A stretch of DNA of 54,572 nucleotides from Parastagonospora avenae f. sp. tritici 18332-5 (Eukaryota; Ascomycota; Dothideomycetes; Pleosporales; Phaeosphaeriaceae), in the NCBI GenBank assembly GCA_022559985.1, contig JAFJTR010000131.1, positions 1 to 54,572 on the forward strand, given 5' to 3'. Positions 20,132 through 31,726 of this stretch are shown piece after piece. Positions within the stretch are counted from its first letter, which is position 1; each line of letters starts with the position of its first letter. The position numbers were made by a program, and so were the translations under genes. Below the pieces are notes generated by a model. That model was not told where the DNA came from and made no database searches. It saw only the letters and a program-made list of their open reading frames with translations.

Positions 20132-20642
20132 CTGCAACTTGAGTGGAGCGACCCACAATCCCTTGCCTGCAAAAGCATTGACATACTCCAATTAAACATA
20201 TCGAATTGGATCAGATCTCTCGCGTTTCATTAACAAGTCGATCTTTGCACCGCTGAGGTGGAGTGAAATTGATAAGCGCTATTCACCAATACCTCCATGC
20301 ATGTCAGCGAGTACGATTTGAAAATTCGTGGGGTCGAAGTACGCTATCTTAAGCCCGCTCAACGTTTCGGTACGCCGCGGACCCGCTTCGGTGGGATCAA
20401 GTGTGATTGATGTAGGAAGGATGCAGCGTGTACGTGTCGGCGATTGTCTGACCGTATATCAAAGGCGCTCTGCTTGACGCAAGATTTGCCTGATTCTTCA
20501 CCAATCACTCCATAGCCCATTTTCATGCCGAGTCTTTCGAACGTTTATGCACTTGGCGTATGCGCTTTAAATATAGCCGCCAGTTCCCCAGGTCGACACT
20601 TAACATTCCCAAACCTCTCCGCCTTACACAAAAATAACGACG
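20132..20642. other. Intergenic, promoter side of the next gene
   Basis: No gene seen. The 100 bases before 20643 contain pyrimidine-rich stretches and ACACAAAAATAACGACGATGG just before the ATG, with A at -3, as in strong fungal start contexts. Confidence 0.4.
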
Positions 20643-21153
20643 ATGGTTCTAGCCAACGACTTCAAACTCTTGCTGGAGACAATCAAGAACGGAGTTCCAT
20701 ATCGAATATACAAGCGAGATGAATTGAAAACGGACATTTCGCACGATAGTGTCATAACTTTCACAATAAGCACTATCGAGGCCGTCGTCCGAGCCAAGGA
20801 ACAACCTGAACATCCCGTCATTTCGAGTCATCTAGCCACCCATGAGGGTTACGAATGTGTCCAGTTTGTGGCTCCGTATGGCACTTTGGAAACATCGAAA
20901 TTCCTATATCTAGCTGAGTGTGATGAATACATCACTGGCACAGCGATCGTCGACCCGAGCCACTGCACGTTCCCAGAGGTCAAACTTGTAACACACGGTG
21001 ATTTTCCTGAGCAGATGAAAGGTACAGGACACTACCCGTTACACCGTCAATATACACACTAACAATTCGATTCCAGTCCAGTTCTCGCATATCCCCAGGA
21101 ATACCAAAACGCGGCTGCTTTGTGACCTTGCTGCACAAGCGACATGTATTTAG
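20643..21153 (+). CDS. Hypothetical protein, 151 aa, two exons
   Basis: Exon 1 is 20643-21021, the intron 21022-21076 (GTACAG...CACTAAC...CCAG), and exon 2 is 21077-21153 with TAG; phases agree. It starts 'MVLANDFKLLLETIKNGVP'. Sequence such as 'ISTIEAVVRAKEQPEHPVI' and 'CTFPEVKLVTHGDFPEQMK' suggests a compact soluble protein. No signal peptide, membrane segment or recognised domain. The good start context and splice sites make it a likely real gene. Confidence 0.55.
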
Positions 21154-22549
21154 TCAAGTTGAGTCACCACTCATTGTCCGTTGGTACATCGTACATCAAT
21201 TCAATTGCTATCGTACAACCTATTTCACCCTTATATGTATCTCCACGTGGTGCTTGAATCGGTCATGGGTGTGTGGTAGTTGAATGAACATGGGTCTGGT
21301 ATTGATCTGCGCTTTGACGAAGCACCTAAGATGATAACAGTTGCAGGTAAGATAGCCCTCTTTCCTTCCGCCTCAACTTTCCCTCTTTAACTAAATATAA
21401 AGGATAATTGCTAGTGCTGCTGAGACAGGGCCCTTTGTGACATATGAGTGAATTTCCAATGATATTAATACAATGCAACGCGCTTGCCGTGTAGTCGCGG
21501 ATACTGAGCGTGAGGTGAAGAGGGAGTGTGGTGAGATACGAAAGGTAAGGGAGGGAAACGATCCTGAACTCCCGTGTGGATGACACTAGCAAATTTCGTC
21601 GCTTCTGCCTTCAAGAAACAATCACTATCATCACAAATCGGTGGCATGACCCCGACCTTAGGTGTGCTTACTTGCCTCACTTGGGATGCAATGTGCATGA
21701 TAATAAACAGTTCGATGGCTGTTATTGACCGTTTCTGATAGCCCTTATCCCAGTCGCCGACCCAATCGGCGCTTGATTATCCCATCAGTCCACAATGCTC
21801 CCTCATCTTCTGTCGGGCCCAGTCCAACGACAGGGGCGGAGTACCTCGGACCTTCGTGCGTCTAGAGAGCGATCTGTCATGCACTAGATGGCCCGCCTCC
21901 TCTACCCCCTATATTGTGATATCGGATCGCACCATTGACGCTATCATTCGCCCGCAAGCAACAGATACATGATCATAGGCTATCCTCTGGCTCGGTTCAA
22001 ACAACGTTAGCTCGTGACGAAGAAACGCTCGTTTTGCATCATTAGCCTGTAGTCTAGTAATGTTGTTGAGCTGAAAGCTCCCGTGCCTTCAGGTATCGCA
22101 AAACTCCTTCTTTAAGAGATTAGGAAATCCAAAACTAACCTCCTCGAAAGCACAGCCCGCAGTGAAATCCGCCACCTTCATCGACCTTCTACAAACAGCG
22201 AGCACGGCAGGTTCTGTCACCTACATGTGCAGCTTTTCAAGGACTGGTGGCTCCGCAAATGGTCTAGGCGATAGCGGCGTGTCCTTGCAGGGGATTTGTA
22301 ACGAGAGCTAAGATGGAATCAGGAGCGCCACAAAAGGCACCAGTGAGCTGGCAGATGCATGGGTACTAAGTCGTCTGTGCCAACCCAGAAGAAAGACGGT
22401 CAGGTGTGTCCGGGTACTCCACGGTGATTTCTATGTGCGTCAGCATAACTTCATCACTCGCGAGCAATACATAAACGTAGGACCGGTCCTATGTCCTAAT
22501 TGCATATCCAGAGCTACTTATCATTTTGTGTTGCATCAACGACTACGAC
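21154..22549. other. Intergenic, no gene seen
   Basis: About 1.4 kb without a supportable gene. Minus-strand frames near 21326-21700 are short and overlap in different frames. The right end carries the promoter of the aminotransferase gene. Confidence 0.4.
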
Positions 22550-24597
22550 ATGGAAATTGTTATGCCAGATGGCTCCGCAAAAGTGGTCAATAATCCGCAG
22601 AAGCTCTCGCAACCATCATTCGGTGTCGATCCTCTCGAAGATTGGCCTTGCCACATGAACGCAGCGCCGAAGCCTGCGTTTCAACTGTTCCTCACTACAC
22701 CAAACAATGGGAAAATTGAAGCTTTGGAGACGGCAGGCGTTTATATCATGCACAAGCAGGACATTGACACTCATCGTCACTGGATCCTGATAGATAAGGA
22801 TAATCTTGAGAAGCTTGAGGCTTACCTCAAGTCCAACACATCGCGGGAGTCAGGTATGTTCTCAATTGCAACGTATCTCTTATGGACCGTATTGAACTGT
22901 CTAGAACTTCAAGTCGAAGCACAAGGGTGGTTCGAGAACTTTCCACAGGCTCTAGAACCAGGGACGAAGTTGTATGAGTGGAGGAGCTTGTACGAGAAAG
23001 CTTCTTTCGAGCTAGACACCAAGACAACCATCACAACGAGCAGTGAGCTTGGTCACAATGAGACCACCGAAATGAGCCGTGATGTCACAAGACAGCTCCC
23101 ACTAGTCACATCAGCTGTCAAAAACACGCTCTATCTAGATTCTGGAATGAAAGTGCTGGATGCATCGTGCGGAGCCGCCGTTACGTGTCTTGGATACGAT
23201 AATCTCGAAAAGATCTGGGCTGTCATACAAGACGCGGGGAAGGTCTTCTATGTCGCTCATCGGTCATACTCTATACCAATCGCAGAAGAATTTCAGGCAA
23301 ATCTTCTGAGCACTACTGAGGGGCACATGGTGGAAGCATACATTTACAACTCTGGTGCGTAAACATACTAATTCTAGAGCTTTAACTTACTGTGTACATT
23401 AGGATCCGATGCAGTCGAAGCGGCGTTGAAGTTAGGTCGGCAATTCTTCTGGAGTCGAGGCGAAACCAAACGTATTAACTATATTGCCTGCAAACCCTCG
23501 TACCATGGGAGTACTCTCGCAGCACTTTCGCTCGGTTACTACGAGGAACGTCGAAAACCGTATGAAGACATCTTACCACGCAATATGCACCATGTCTCGG
23601 CGTGCGATCCTTTTTGGGACCGTAAACTAGATCAACCCGATGAAGAGTACGTTCGCATAAAGAAGGGGGAGCTCATCAACATGTTTAAACACTTGGGAGG
23701 AAACACGGTCATTGCCTTCGTAGTTGAGCCAGTGGCCGGAGCTGTAGGCTGAAGTCTTTCTGGTTTATATGCTAGGTCTTTGCGAACTGACACCTCATAG
23801 GCTCTTGCTTGCGCGCCTAAAGTCCCTGGATACCTGGAGACAATGAAAGAAGTTTGTGATGAGTATGAGGCGCTGCTCATCTATGACGAAATCATGTGCG
23901 GTTCTGGCCGTACTGGTAAAATGCATGCCTGGCAGCACTATGGTGTGGTGCCAGACATACAAGTCATGGGAAAAGGACTGGGGGCAGGAGTACAACCCAT
24001 CGCGGCTATGCTGTGCAACCAACATGTCGTTGATGCCATTTCCGCAGGCTTGGGTTACTTCTCTCATGGTCACACGTATGAAAACCACGCTATTGTTTGT
24101 GCTGTCGGCAACGAGGTTTTAAATATCATACGAGGTCTCCTTGCCAACATCGAGGCTCAAGGGCGGCTTTTGGGGTCGTTACTGCGTGAAGGGCTCGAAG
24201 AGCACCCAAACGTGGGTGATATCCGTGGGATGGGATTATTCTGGGGGGTGAGTAATAAAATTTGAAGTGTTTTCACTGGACTGACCTGTGTGGTAGATAG
24301 TCCTTCTACAGGACAAGGTCACGAAAACCCCCTTCGAAAGCAGCCTTCAAATACACGAGCGTCTACACAAACAAGGTGCTATCTTTCCTCAATCGAAGAG
24401 ACCCAACAGCTGACAGATTTGCAGCGATCATGACACACGAAATCTATCTCTACCCTGGTAGTGGTAGTCTTGATGATAGGCATGGTGACCATGTCATCAT
24501 TGCGCCCCAATATAATTGCACTGAAGCTGATGTCGAGGTCCTTGCCGCACGTACAATCGGAGCTATCAAGATGTTCTTTGAAGAGACGGCAAGATGA
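22550..24597 (+). CDS. Class-III PLP-dependent aminotransferase with N-terminal extension
   Basis: Six exons: 22550-22853, 22905-23354, 23403-23743, 23801-24247, 24297-24375 and 24425-24597. All phases agree, giving 597 aa. From about residue 158 ('MSRDVTRQLPLV') it is a class-III aminotransferase. Landmarks are 'EAYIYNSGSDAVEAALKL', 'IACKPSYHGSTLAALSL', 'VVEPVAGA', 'LIYDEIMCGSGRTG' (PLP-contacting Asp near 394), 'QVMGKGLGAG' (Schiff-base Lys near 423), 'GHTYENHAI' and 'LYPGSGSLDD'. The family transfers amino groups from omega-amino acids or ornithine-like donors; the exact substrate cannot be read. The first ~157 residues match nothing I know, although the frame into the enzyme is open. It converges with the JmjC gene, 107 bp apart. 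Confidence 0.85.
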
Positions 24598-24703
24598 GTT
24601 CAGCTTCGTATCATTGGGTATTCTTATCTAGAATATATGGCTACCTCCCTGAAAGACTTCACTATCATTTCATTTCATGTCATGTCATGCATATTGTTCC
24701 TTA

Positions 24704-27525
24704 TCAACAAGCCTCTACCAGCTCCTGTTCAATTTTCTAGATTGAAGTCAGCGCAGTTACCAGCGAGCACCGCATCGACTTACCGTCTTAAGATCAAAGA
24801 ACCTGGCGACAGCCTCCTTGCCGCCAAGCTCGTCAGACCTACCGAGACTCAGCTGCTCGGAGACAAGCTGCGCAACTGCTTCAATATAAGCTCGCACTGA
24901 TGGCAGCAAGTCTTCATTCGTGGTGTCGGGAAACCTCAGCTGGGTGAGCACGATCTCCATCCATGACTCTATGCGTGACCACCGCAAGACGTGACCACCC
25001 ACGAACAGCGTCTGGTGCTGCTTGAGTCTGAACACAAAGTGAATTGTGCCTGCCTCAAAATATACCGTCTGGCCAGGACGAAGAACCACATATCTAAGCT
25101 GCCCACCTCTAAACCCATTTGGATCAGCACTCCAGCTAGTTATCTCTTCCCGTGAAGGATGCGATATCCAGCCAAATCCGAGCAGCCCTTCTTGAACAGT
25201 CAGCCAAGTAGCCTTTCCGCAGCTGTCTTGGTGAGTTAACGTATGAGCGCCGCCTTGCGCGAGCAGCACCCAGTCCTCGTCGTCCCTCCACTTGTTCCAT
25301 TCCGTAACCTGCGCAGTGCATCGCTCTGCTGTCGCTCCTTCCAAGATTGTGTCGCGGACACGACTGAGCAACTGACAGTCCTCACCTGTGAGGAAGTGTG
25401 GTAGTATGGAGCGTGGAAGTGGGTTGCGCAGATCAAGCACGTTGAGAGGGTCGTCACTGGCCTTGTCTTCAGCAAATGCATCATAAACTTCTCCGAGCCG
25501 CATCGCAACGCACGACGGTTGCTGGAGGCTTAGTGAAGGCTTCTGCACGGAGACGGTCCTGTTGGGGTTCCCCATCCGTCGAAATAGTTGTTCTACAGGT
25601 CGGCCTTTGCGCTGCTCCCACTGGAACTGTTGCTGGCCTTCGGTGATGATTGGCCCGTGAAGTGTGGCACCAGATTCGAGCAGGCTTCTTGCTTCTTCAC
25701 CAGTCATGAAATACACCTCTTCTTCGCTCTCGTCTCCGAGCGTCCTTGGCTGACTGGCTCGGCTTAGAAGAGAATACATAACCTGATTGTTTAGCTCTCC
25801 CCAGGTTTTAGGGGATTTCTTTGGCATTAGCTTTCTTTCTAGCTGAGCCATCACCTGCTGTCGGAAACTAGCATCGCCTTGAACATCGTGCACTGGCCGC
25901 GGGCCCTTACTCTCTTCTGAAACAGGAAGAAAGATAAATCCTGGGTTCTGTACTGCACCTTCGGAGAGTCGATCAAACTCAGAGCCTGCTCCAGGCAGCG
26001 ATAGACGACGCCGTTTGGCGGCAGTGAACGGCAGCGGATCAAATAGATCGAATGTTGGACGTTTTGGGGTTCAAATAGACACAGTATCCTCGGACTTCTG
26101 ATGGCATAGCATACATGCTGTTGCCCACTTCGCGTACATCTTAAGATGCTTCAGACAGAGTAACTCCTGCTGGGCCTCATACTTCATGACTGTCTCTAGG
26201 TCTTCTATAGTGTTAATCTTCGGTTTACGCTCCACGACAGAGAGGAAATTAGGGGCTACTTTGTCAGAACAGGAGCAACTAGTCGTCGGCTCACACCCAG
26301 ACTTGGACGATCCTGCTGTTTTGTTCGGTCGGGCTGATTGGCATCGTGTGCTTGGCCTAAAACTGCCCGTCCGCAAAGTTGGCGACGCGTAGGATAGCTT
26401 AGGGCACGAACGAAGCCTATTCGAGGTCCGTGACGAAGCTCCAACTGCATCAGGCTCGAGTCTGGCGATAGTCCTTGCAGATGCCTGGGGTGTATGTGAC
26501 AATGCCGTAGATGGACACTCATCAAGAACGCAAGATGAAGCAAAGGTATCAAAGGGTGGTGAGTATGCCGGTGTATTCCCTAGCGACGAAAGTGGGGAAG
26601 TGGAGGAGCTACGAGCAGAATTTTGAGTCTCGGGAGATGCAGGCGAGGGTGAGGACGCTGAAATATCGATGACAACACTCAGAGGGGAGGCTATTATTGC
26701 AGCGGAAGCTGTACATACTTCTGTACTCTGAGTATTGGGGTGTGCGGCTGGCTGGAGTTGATCTGCGACTTCTGCCAGCACGATCAATCCATACTGATCG
26801 AAGGCGTATCCAGCCGGCAAGGCAGATCTGGTGAGTGGATGGTATTTGAGGATGCCTGTCTTTCGACCCTTCTTCTCATAGTCGTTCTTCTCAGACCAGG
26901 TCTTGAGGTGCTCCAAGTCGACCAAATTGATAGAATTTGGGGACACTCTAAGGGACTGTCCATTGGTGATCCGGTTGAACAACAGCTGATTTAACTTGAC
27001 TGAAGCCTCTTCCCAATCAGGGTTCCGAGAAGCAGCGGTGCCTAGCACCTTGCAATATTTCAAGCCCATTGACGCCCATTTGTAGTGTCGAACCTTTTCA
27101 ATGCCCCAGTACCCGCTCGTCTTGGTGAGAGGAGCAAGACACTCCTCTTTCATCTTGATTCCAGACTCAGCTATATTAATGAAACGCTCCCACTGTTTCA
27201 ATTCGGCCCCGGCTTGAGTGTTGGCATCGACATCAGCTTTCCTCGACCAAACGCGCTTTTTCTCCCGGTATTGCGGACATTCATCCACCATTACCCCTTC
27301 TGCACATGCAAAAAGCCACTCTAACTCTGTTTGTTGCTCGAGAAGCTCATCTCGCATAGCTACGCATGCCTCCAGCTTGTCGGCGTCATCCTCGATCGCT
27401 TTCAGGGAGGCTCGGAAGGCCTGGATGTTCTCGGGGATAGGGTCGATGTCGTGTATAACGTTACTGCAAGGGTTAGCTTTAGCACACAGCAAGTGGCGTT
27501 CTTACCTCTGAGTTAAGGGCTCCAT
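24704..27525 (-). CDS. JmjC-domain protein gene, interrupted by one in-frame TGA
   Basis: Exon 1 is 27525-27506 (MEPLTQ) and the intron 27505-27464. A single frame runs 27463-24784, then an intron (24783-24737, GTAAGT...GCTGAC...CTAG) and a last exon to the TGA at 24704. The only interruption is TGA at 26073-26071 (codon 471). In-frame sequence continues straight through it ('KSEDTVSI' | 'TPKRPTFDLFDPLPF'). The N-terminal half is helical and charged, then Ser/Pro-rich, ending in a Cys cluster ('ACMLCHQ'). The C-terminal half has a JmjC-like cupin core with 'THQDSCG' (H-x-D) and 'GTIHFVF' (distal His). JmjC enzymes are Fe(II)/2-oxoglutarate oxygenases, often histone demethylases. No credible intron removes the TGA. 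It may be a fresh pseudogene, two genes, or a sequencing error. Confidence 0.75.
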
Positions 27526-28325
27526 GTTAGTGAGACGGCGTGGTAGCGATGTATTTGTCGCGGAGCGAGCTTGACTTTGACAAGGGTGGCAGCTCACGAT
27601 ATGACTAAGCCAGATAAGCGAACAAGTCCAAACTGGACCAGTTTCTCATTGGCCACAAGCACATCCAACGGTTTCACTTGCGAGTGGAGAGGGCACCGTC
27701 CCTTTCATCATCGATAGCTCTTAAACAACAACACTCACCTTTTTCTAGCCCTACAATAATTGGAGTTGTTTAGAGAGCGTAGACGGGAAACGCTCCGTGA
27801 AGTGGAACCTGGTGTGCAATGCCTTTTTTGCAGAAAATTAAGCGGCAACAAAGCTATCGTGCGTATGCGCTTTCACCCCTATTAATAAATAAACCCAAAA
27901 CACAGGCTCACTAAGTTCATTGTACAATTGTTTGGGGCCCCGGGGAAAGGGACGCTAACGTTCTCATAAAAATAGAATGGCCTAAATTGAAAGGTGCCCA
28001 GATCAAGGCCGGTCTATCTTTAGCAAACCACAAATTTGACACAGCTACAAAGGATCAGCATGCGATCATCCAGATGCTGTCCTGTAAGGTACGCTTCACA
28101 TATCGCCAGGAATTTATACAATGATAGGGCAAGTAAGTTAAATAATTATACTTGCAGTCTTGTACCTCCAGATGGTAATGCGGTTGCAAATCCTTCTCGC
28201 TAGGGCGGTCTTGCTCTACTCGCCTACAAACTCCGCATTAATTCCGCGCTCATGATCAGGACCTTTGCATCATACCTATGAAGTCTGCGAGCATGTGTCA
28301 TGAACACTTGCTAGGATCCCCTCAG
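27526..28325. other. Intergenic between the JmjC gene and the F-box-like gene
   Basis: Upstream of the JmjC start lies a repeat copy beginning at 27559 (listed separately). The rest holds no supportable gene. A GGGGCCCCGGGG palindromic stretch occurs near 27936. Confidence 0.4.
27559..27600 (+). repeat. Repeat copy A (second copy near 54442)
   Basis: TCGCGGAGCGAGCTT, four variable bases, then TTGACAAGGGTGG and a TCACG-like end. The same words in the same order and spacing occur near 54442. To the left of TCGCGG the two places share nothing, so this looks like the end of a dispersed element that extends to the right. At this site it lies some 35 bp upstream of the JmjC start codon. Confidence 0.6.
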
Positions 28326-29084
28326 TCAGTCGGACCTCGTAGTGGAGCCATATATCCACCATACTGGAGATTCTCTACTCCATTGGCCATCAGCGATTAC
28401 CCGAGGCTTCCACTGCTTCTTCTCGTCTCCTGAAATGCATTCCATCCATGTGGTTGTACTCTCGCCGCGCAACGAGTCTTCACTGCACAGGCGTGACCGC
28501 CAGCCAGGGTTCTTGTGAGTAAAGATTCGATATGTCTTCATCGTCGAAAGCTGTTCTAATTCGTGTTTCAACATTTGCTCAAGTTTTTCGTCTGCAACGT
28601 TCCTTACGCAGATCCATATAGCGAGGTCGCAAACTCTTGGAAATGCGTTTACTACATCCATAAGAGCTTCTGTCAAGTGTTGCCTAAGAGTCGTGTTATA
28701 TGAGGCCTCGCATAGACGATTGTTCTGGACGCTTCTAACGTCAATTGCGAGGTAGCGCGCTTGTCTTCGTACTCGATTCCGCACTAAATCGGCAACTGCC
28801 GCAACACTAGTTTCGTCCAGATTGGCCTGAAGCCCAACTCTAGTTCGGCGAATGAGTGTTACCATGAACTCTGACGCAACCTGTTTGCAAACAAGTAGCA
28901 CTGTGTCGCGTTCTAAAATGATGCTCAGACCGCAGTCGTTATAGGCATCAGACTCTAGATTAATGATGATGTAATCGTATATAGAATCTCGAAGTTCTCG
29001 CGGGAGTGCCAACAATGTAGCAGTGCACTATGAAGTTAGCTTTCTATAGCCCGTTGTTAGAAACACTCATACCCCTAGAGACAT
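28326..29084 (-). CDS. F-box-like / 2EXR-type hypothetical protein
   Basis: Exon 1 is the 12 bases 29084-29073 (MSLG). The intron is 29072-29028 (GTATGAG...GCTAAC...TAG) and exon 2 runs 29027-28326, giving 237 aa. The N-terminal 'LLALPRELRDSIYDYII' is the usual opening of fungal F-box-like and 2EXR proteins (leucine, LP, EL/IR, IY/IF). The rest is a helical body with conserved-looking 'VLLVCKQVASEF' and 'RYLAIDVRSV'. Such proteins are thought to act as substrate adaptors or structural domains, but this one lacks clear repeats. The tiny first exon is inferred from splice sites; the remaining frame is firm. Confidence 0.65.
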
Positions 29085-29269
29085 TTGCCCACCCCTATGG
29101 CGTTCGTATGGATACATGAGATGAGTAACGATGTATGGATAAGGAAGACAAGCCGTTGTCGTGGTGTCTATCTGATCGTCCATAGCCAGGAAGATAGTGG
29201 ATAGAACATAACATAGGATTGCAGGCAAAGGCGATGGAAAGAGGAGGATTTTATAAGTATAAAATAAGC

Positions 29270-29765
29270 AGCATCTGGCAATGGATATCCTAAGAACCTA
29301 CAGCATCACCATTGTCGGGTAGTAGCCTAACAATAGCTTTGTGGCCGCTCTCTGCAGTACATCATAGCTACGTCTACGAACAGTTAGCCTGTGGCTCTGC
29401 ACTGGTGCCGTGCTCAGAAGATAGCTTGATGACAGCTTCATAACCAGTTTTTGCTACACACTACCACGGCGTCCGGTCATCCCAACACTATGAGTCTGCA
29501 CTAGCGATATCAACGAGGAGAAACTTAATTAACTAGTGGATTACTACAACATATGGTACTTGCATCTTGTTCGCCGTAGTTTGACGATCCGCTGCAGAAC
29601 GTTTCAACAAATGGCTTTATGGCGGCTTCAAGACCGCTTTCTCCAGTACTTGACGGCGGCGTCTAGCCATAGCTGTCTTAAGAGCCGGTAGCATCGTTTT
29701 TGTTGAGAAGCAGTATAGCGACGGCTTCGTCCATCGTTGTTGGTGTATTTGTAAGCTTGAGTCCG
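29270..29765 (-). pseudogene. Decayed ankyrin-repeat gene fragment
   Basis: Minus-strand translation shows at least four degenerate ankyrin units. They are 'EAVAILLLNKNDATGS-D', 'TPPSSTGESGLEAAIKPFVE', 'DRTPW-CVAKTGYEAVIKL' and 'AESGHKAIVRLLPDNGDAV'. The spacing of about 33 residues and the G-H/Y/L-EA-I-LL pattern are the ankyrin hallmark. Six or more stop codons and at least one frameshift interrupt it. Stops sit mainly at Lys/Arg/Trp positions of the repeat. It probably belongs with the N-terminal STAND-type fragment just upstream on the same strand. Confidence 0.65.
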
Positions 29766-29962
29766 CCGACTGCTAGTAAAGGACAGTGCCTCCAACATCA
29801 TGGCAGAAATGCAAATCCGGGTCGGGGCATGGATCACGCACAATTCCAGAACTTGCTAGAGCCTTCGTCGGAATATTGGCCGTCGTGCTCGGTTATATTT
29901 GGGGAGGTTAGCAAGGAGTGGAAATTGGCAACGTAGGAAGAGATATGCAACTCTAGGAGATT

Positions 29963-30181
29963 CTATAGAAGGGGCAAATGACGGACAGTCCTGTACGCCG
30001 TGTCTTCGATATCACTGAGAACAGGTTGCTGGCGGTGATGGAGGGTAACTTCTGCTACTGCGGCTGTGGTTGCATCATGCGCGAATATCGCGCAGAGTAA
30101 AATGTCGATCAAATAACTCTCGACTATGGAATGAGCTACTGCCACAGTACCTAGCGCCATTTGAAAACCCACTTCTGTCAT
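29963..30181 (-). pseudogene. Possible N-terminal fragment of a STAND/NLR-type protein
   Basis: The ATG at 30181 opens 'MTEVGFQMALGTVAVAHSI', which looks like the start of fungal STAND N-terminal domains. The frame then becomes unconvincing and stops at 29963. With ankyrin relics 200 bp downstream on the same strand, a former N-domain/NTPase/ankyrin gene that lost its middle is a reasonable reading. The match is from memory and short. Confidence 0.35.
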
Positions 30182-30400
30182 CAGAGATCCAACTTCGGCT
30201 GAATGCAGTTCATGAGGATAGTTGTAATCTTCAAAATATAAGGAGCGAAGGGCCTACTAACCTGAGAACTCTCTCACCTACCCTCCGCTCTTATACTATC
30301 CTGTAAGCCATACCTTCAATCTTATGCGTAGCTTGTCACTTTCACAGGTAATAGCAAGGTATTATAGGCTATTATTGAGTGCTCAAGTCGTAACTAAAGA

Positions 30401-31024
30401 GTGACTAGAACTGCTGAACCCCTGATGCGAGGCTTCAAAGTTCAAGTGGAGGCGGAAATAGACGATGTCCAGGCAGACATAGGCAGAATCCAGCAATGCC
30501 TCGATATCTACGCTCAGGCTTCTGCCCGCATACGTCACATCTGGGATATTAGCTCACCAGAGAAGGAACTCATTATTCCTCATAACCAAGCACGTACCCC
30601 TACACTCGACGTACTTGAGGAGTACGCCGAAACCCTTGCTAGTTCTTCTACGCAACTTGGAAACGATGTTGCGGAGATCCGTCTCCGACTGGATCGTCTT
30701 GTATCGTATATTCAAGCCAACGAAGCAGCTCAGCAAGAACATCACCTGAAAGAAACACACCTGTCGATATCATCATCTTCATCGGGTCAACCACATCAGG
30801 GAAGTGCCAATATCTTTCACGCCATCTCAGCTGCAAAGGGCAGTCATCAGATACTAGTTTCGACGTCTGGCAGCCCAATTCACGCACAAAATATCACCGC
30901 CGGGCCGCGATCATCACAATGGATGGGACAGATGTCTGAAGTTTCTCTACAGCTATTCTCAAAAGATGTTAGAGTTACCCACCGCACAATGCATAATAGC
31001 ACGGATAAGTCAATACGTAACTGA
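30401..31024 (+). pseudogene. Fungal STAND N-terminal domain-type protein (PF17111-like), 5' end missing
   Basis: An open frame of 207 codons starts at an intron-acceptor-like site (CTAACTAAAGAG near 30400), not at an ATG. It reads 'MRGFKVQVEAEIDDVQADI', a helical stretch, then 'SANIFHAISAAKGSHQILV', 'IHAQNITAGPRSSQWMGQM' and 'SEVSLQLFS'. These later motifs recur in the region following the fungal STAND N-terminal domain (also annotated azaphilone cluster protein L N-terminal). No upstream exon with the usual Met and first helix could be found. It is either a 5'-truncated relic or has a distant first exon. Confidence 0.5.
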
Positions 31025-31726
31025 AAAGCTGGTACAAATCAATGTCATAGCTAGAGACTGTAGTAGTCAATAAGCATCAATATCGAGTTTCGAAGACGCT
31101 AGTTCCATCACGTGATGATCACTGTCAGCGCTAACATGGTTCCAGAGAGACGATAGAAGGGGGTGCTGCCCATGTCTGGTGGACGTACAGACATGATTCG
31201 GATGCCTAGCTGAAGGCTTGAGGGTTCTTGGATCTTATTGTGAACACCGCCTCAGCAAGGACACTGCTCTCTTTGCCGATCATCGACATTTGTTCCATTT
31301 GCTTGGCTAGGCCAGTAGTGCTACAACTACTACAATCAATAACGTTTAGGAGATATCATAGAAACGTGTTCAATCAATGGGGGCAGGCTAATGACGTCAG
31401 GGCTCGGGGGACATTTCCAGCGAATAGTGTATCGGTCTATCAACACGTAGACTGACTTCAATTCAACTTCAGTGTTCCTATCAATTCTGCTGCCCAATAG
31501 CCTATTTCGCGAGCCGTGATATGAAACATATATGAGTATTTTTGTACTTTTACACAACATTCAACTATTGTCACGATACAGCTAAGGCGAAAATTATATC
31601 TACGGGAGCTCTGTGTCTTACAGATGAAAAGCTTCATAACCGATATACTTTCTAACTTCGAGCACTCAATCATACCGTCCAATCCGCAATAATTACGTCC
31701 AGCGTTTAAGCTTTCTGAGTAAAAGT
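31025..31726. other. Intergenic, left border of the ion-homeostasis cluster
   Basis: No gene supported; short frames only. It separates the STAND relics from the 3' end of the phosphate symporter gene, so it marks the change from decayed to intact genes. Confidence 0.4.

Noticed and set aside
24376..24424. Stop in the last part of the aminotransferase gene
   Set aside because: A 49-nt intron (GTGCTA...GCTGAC...TTGCAG) restores the frame into the conserved 'YLYPGSGSLDD' end.
31228..31455. Short plus-strand frame left of the PHO89-like gene
   Set aside because: No ATG context, no domain and no splice support; treated as chance.
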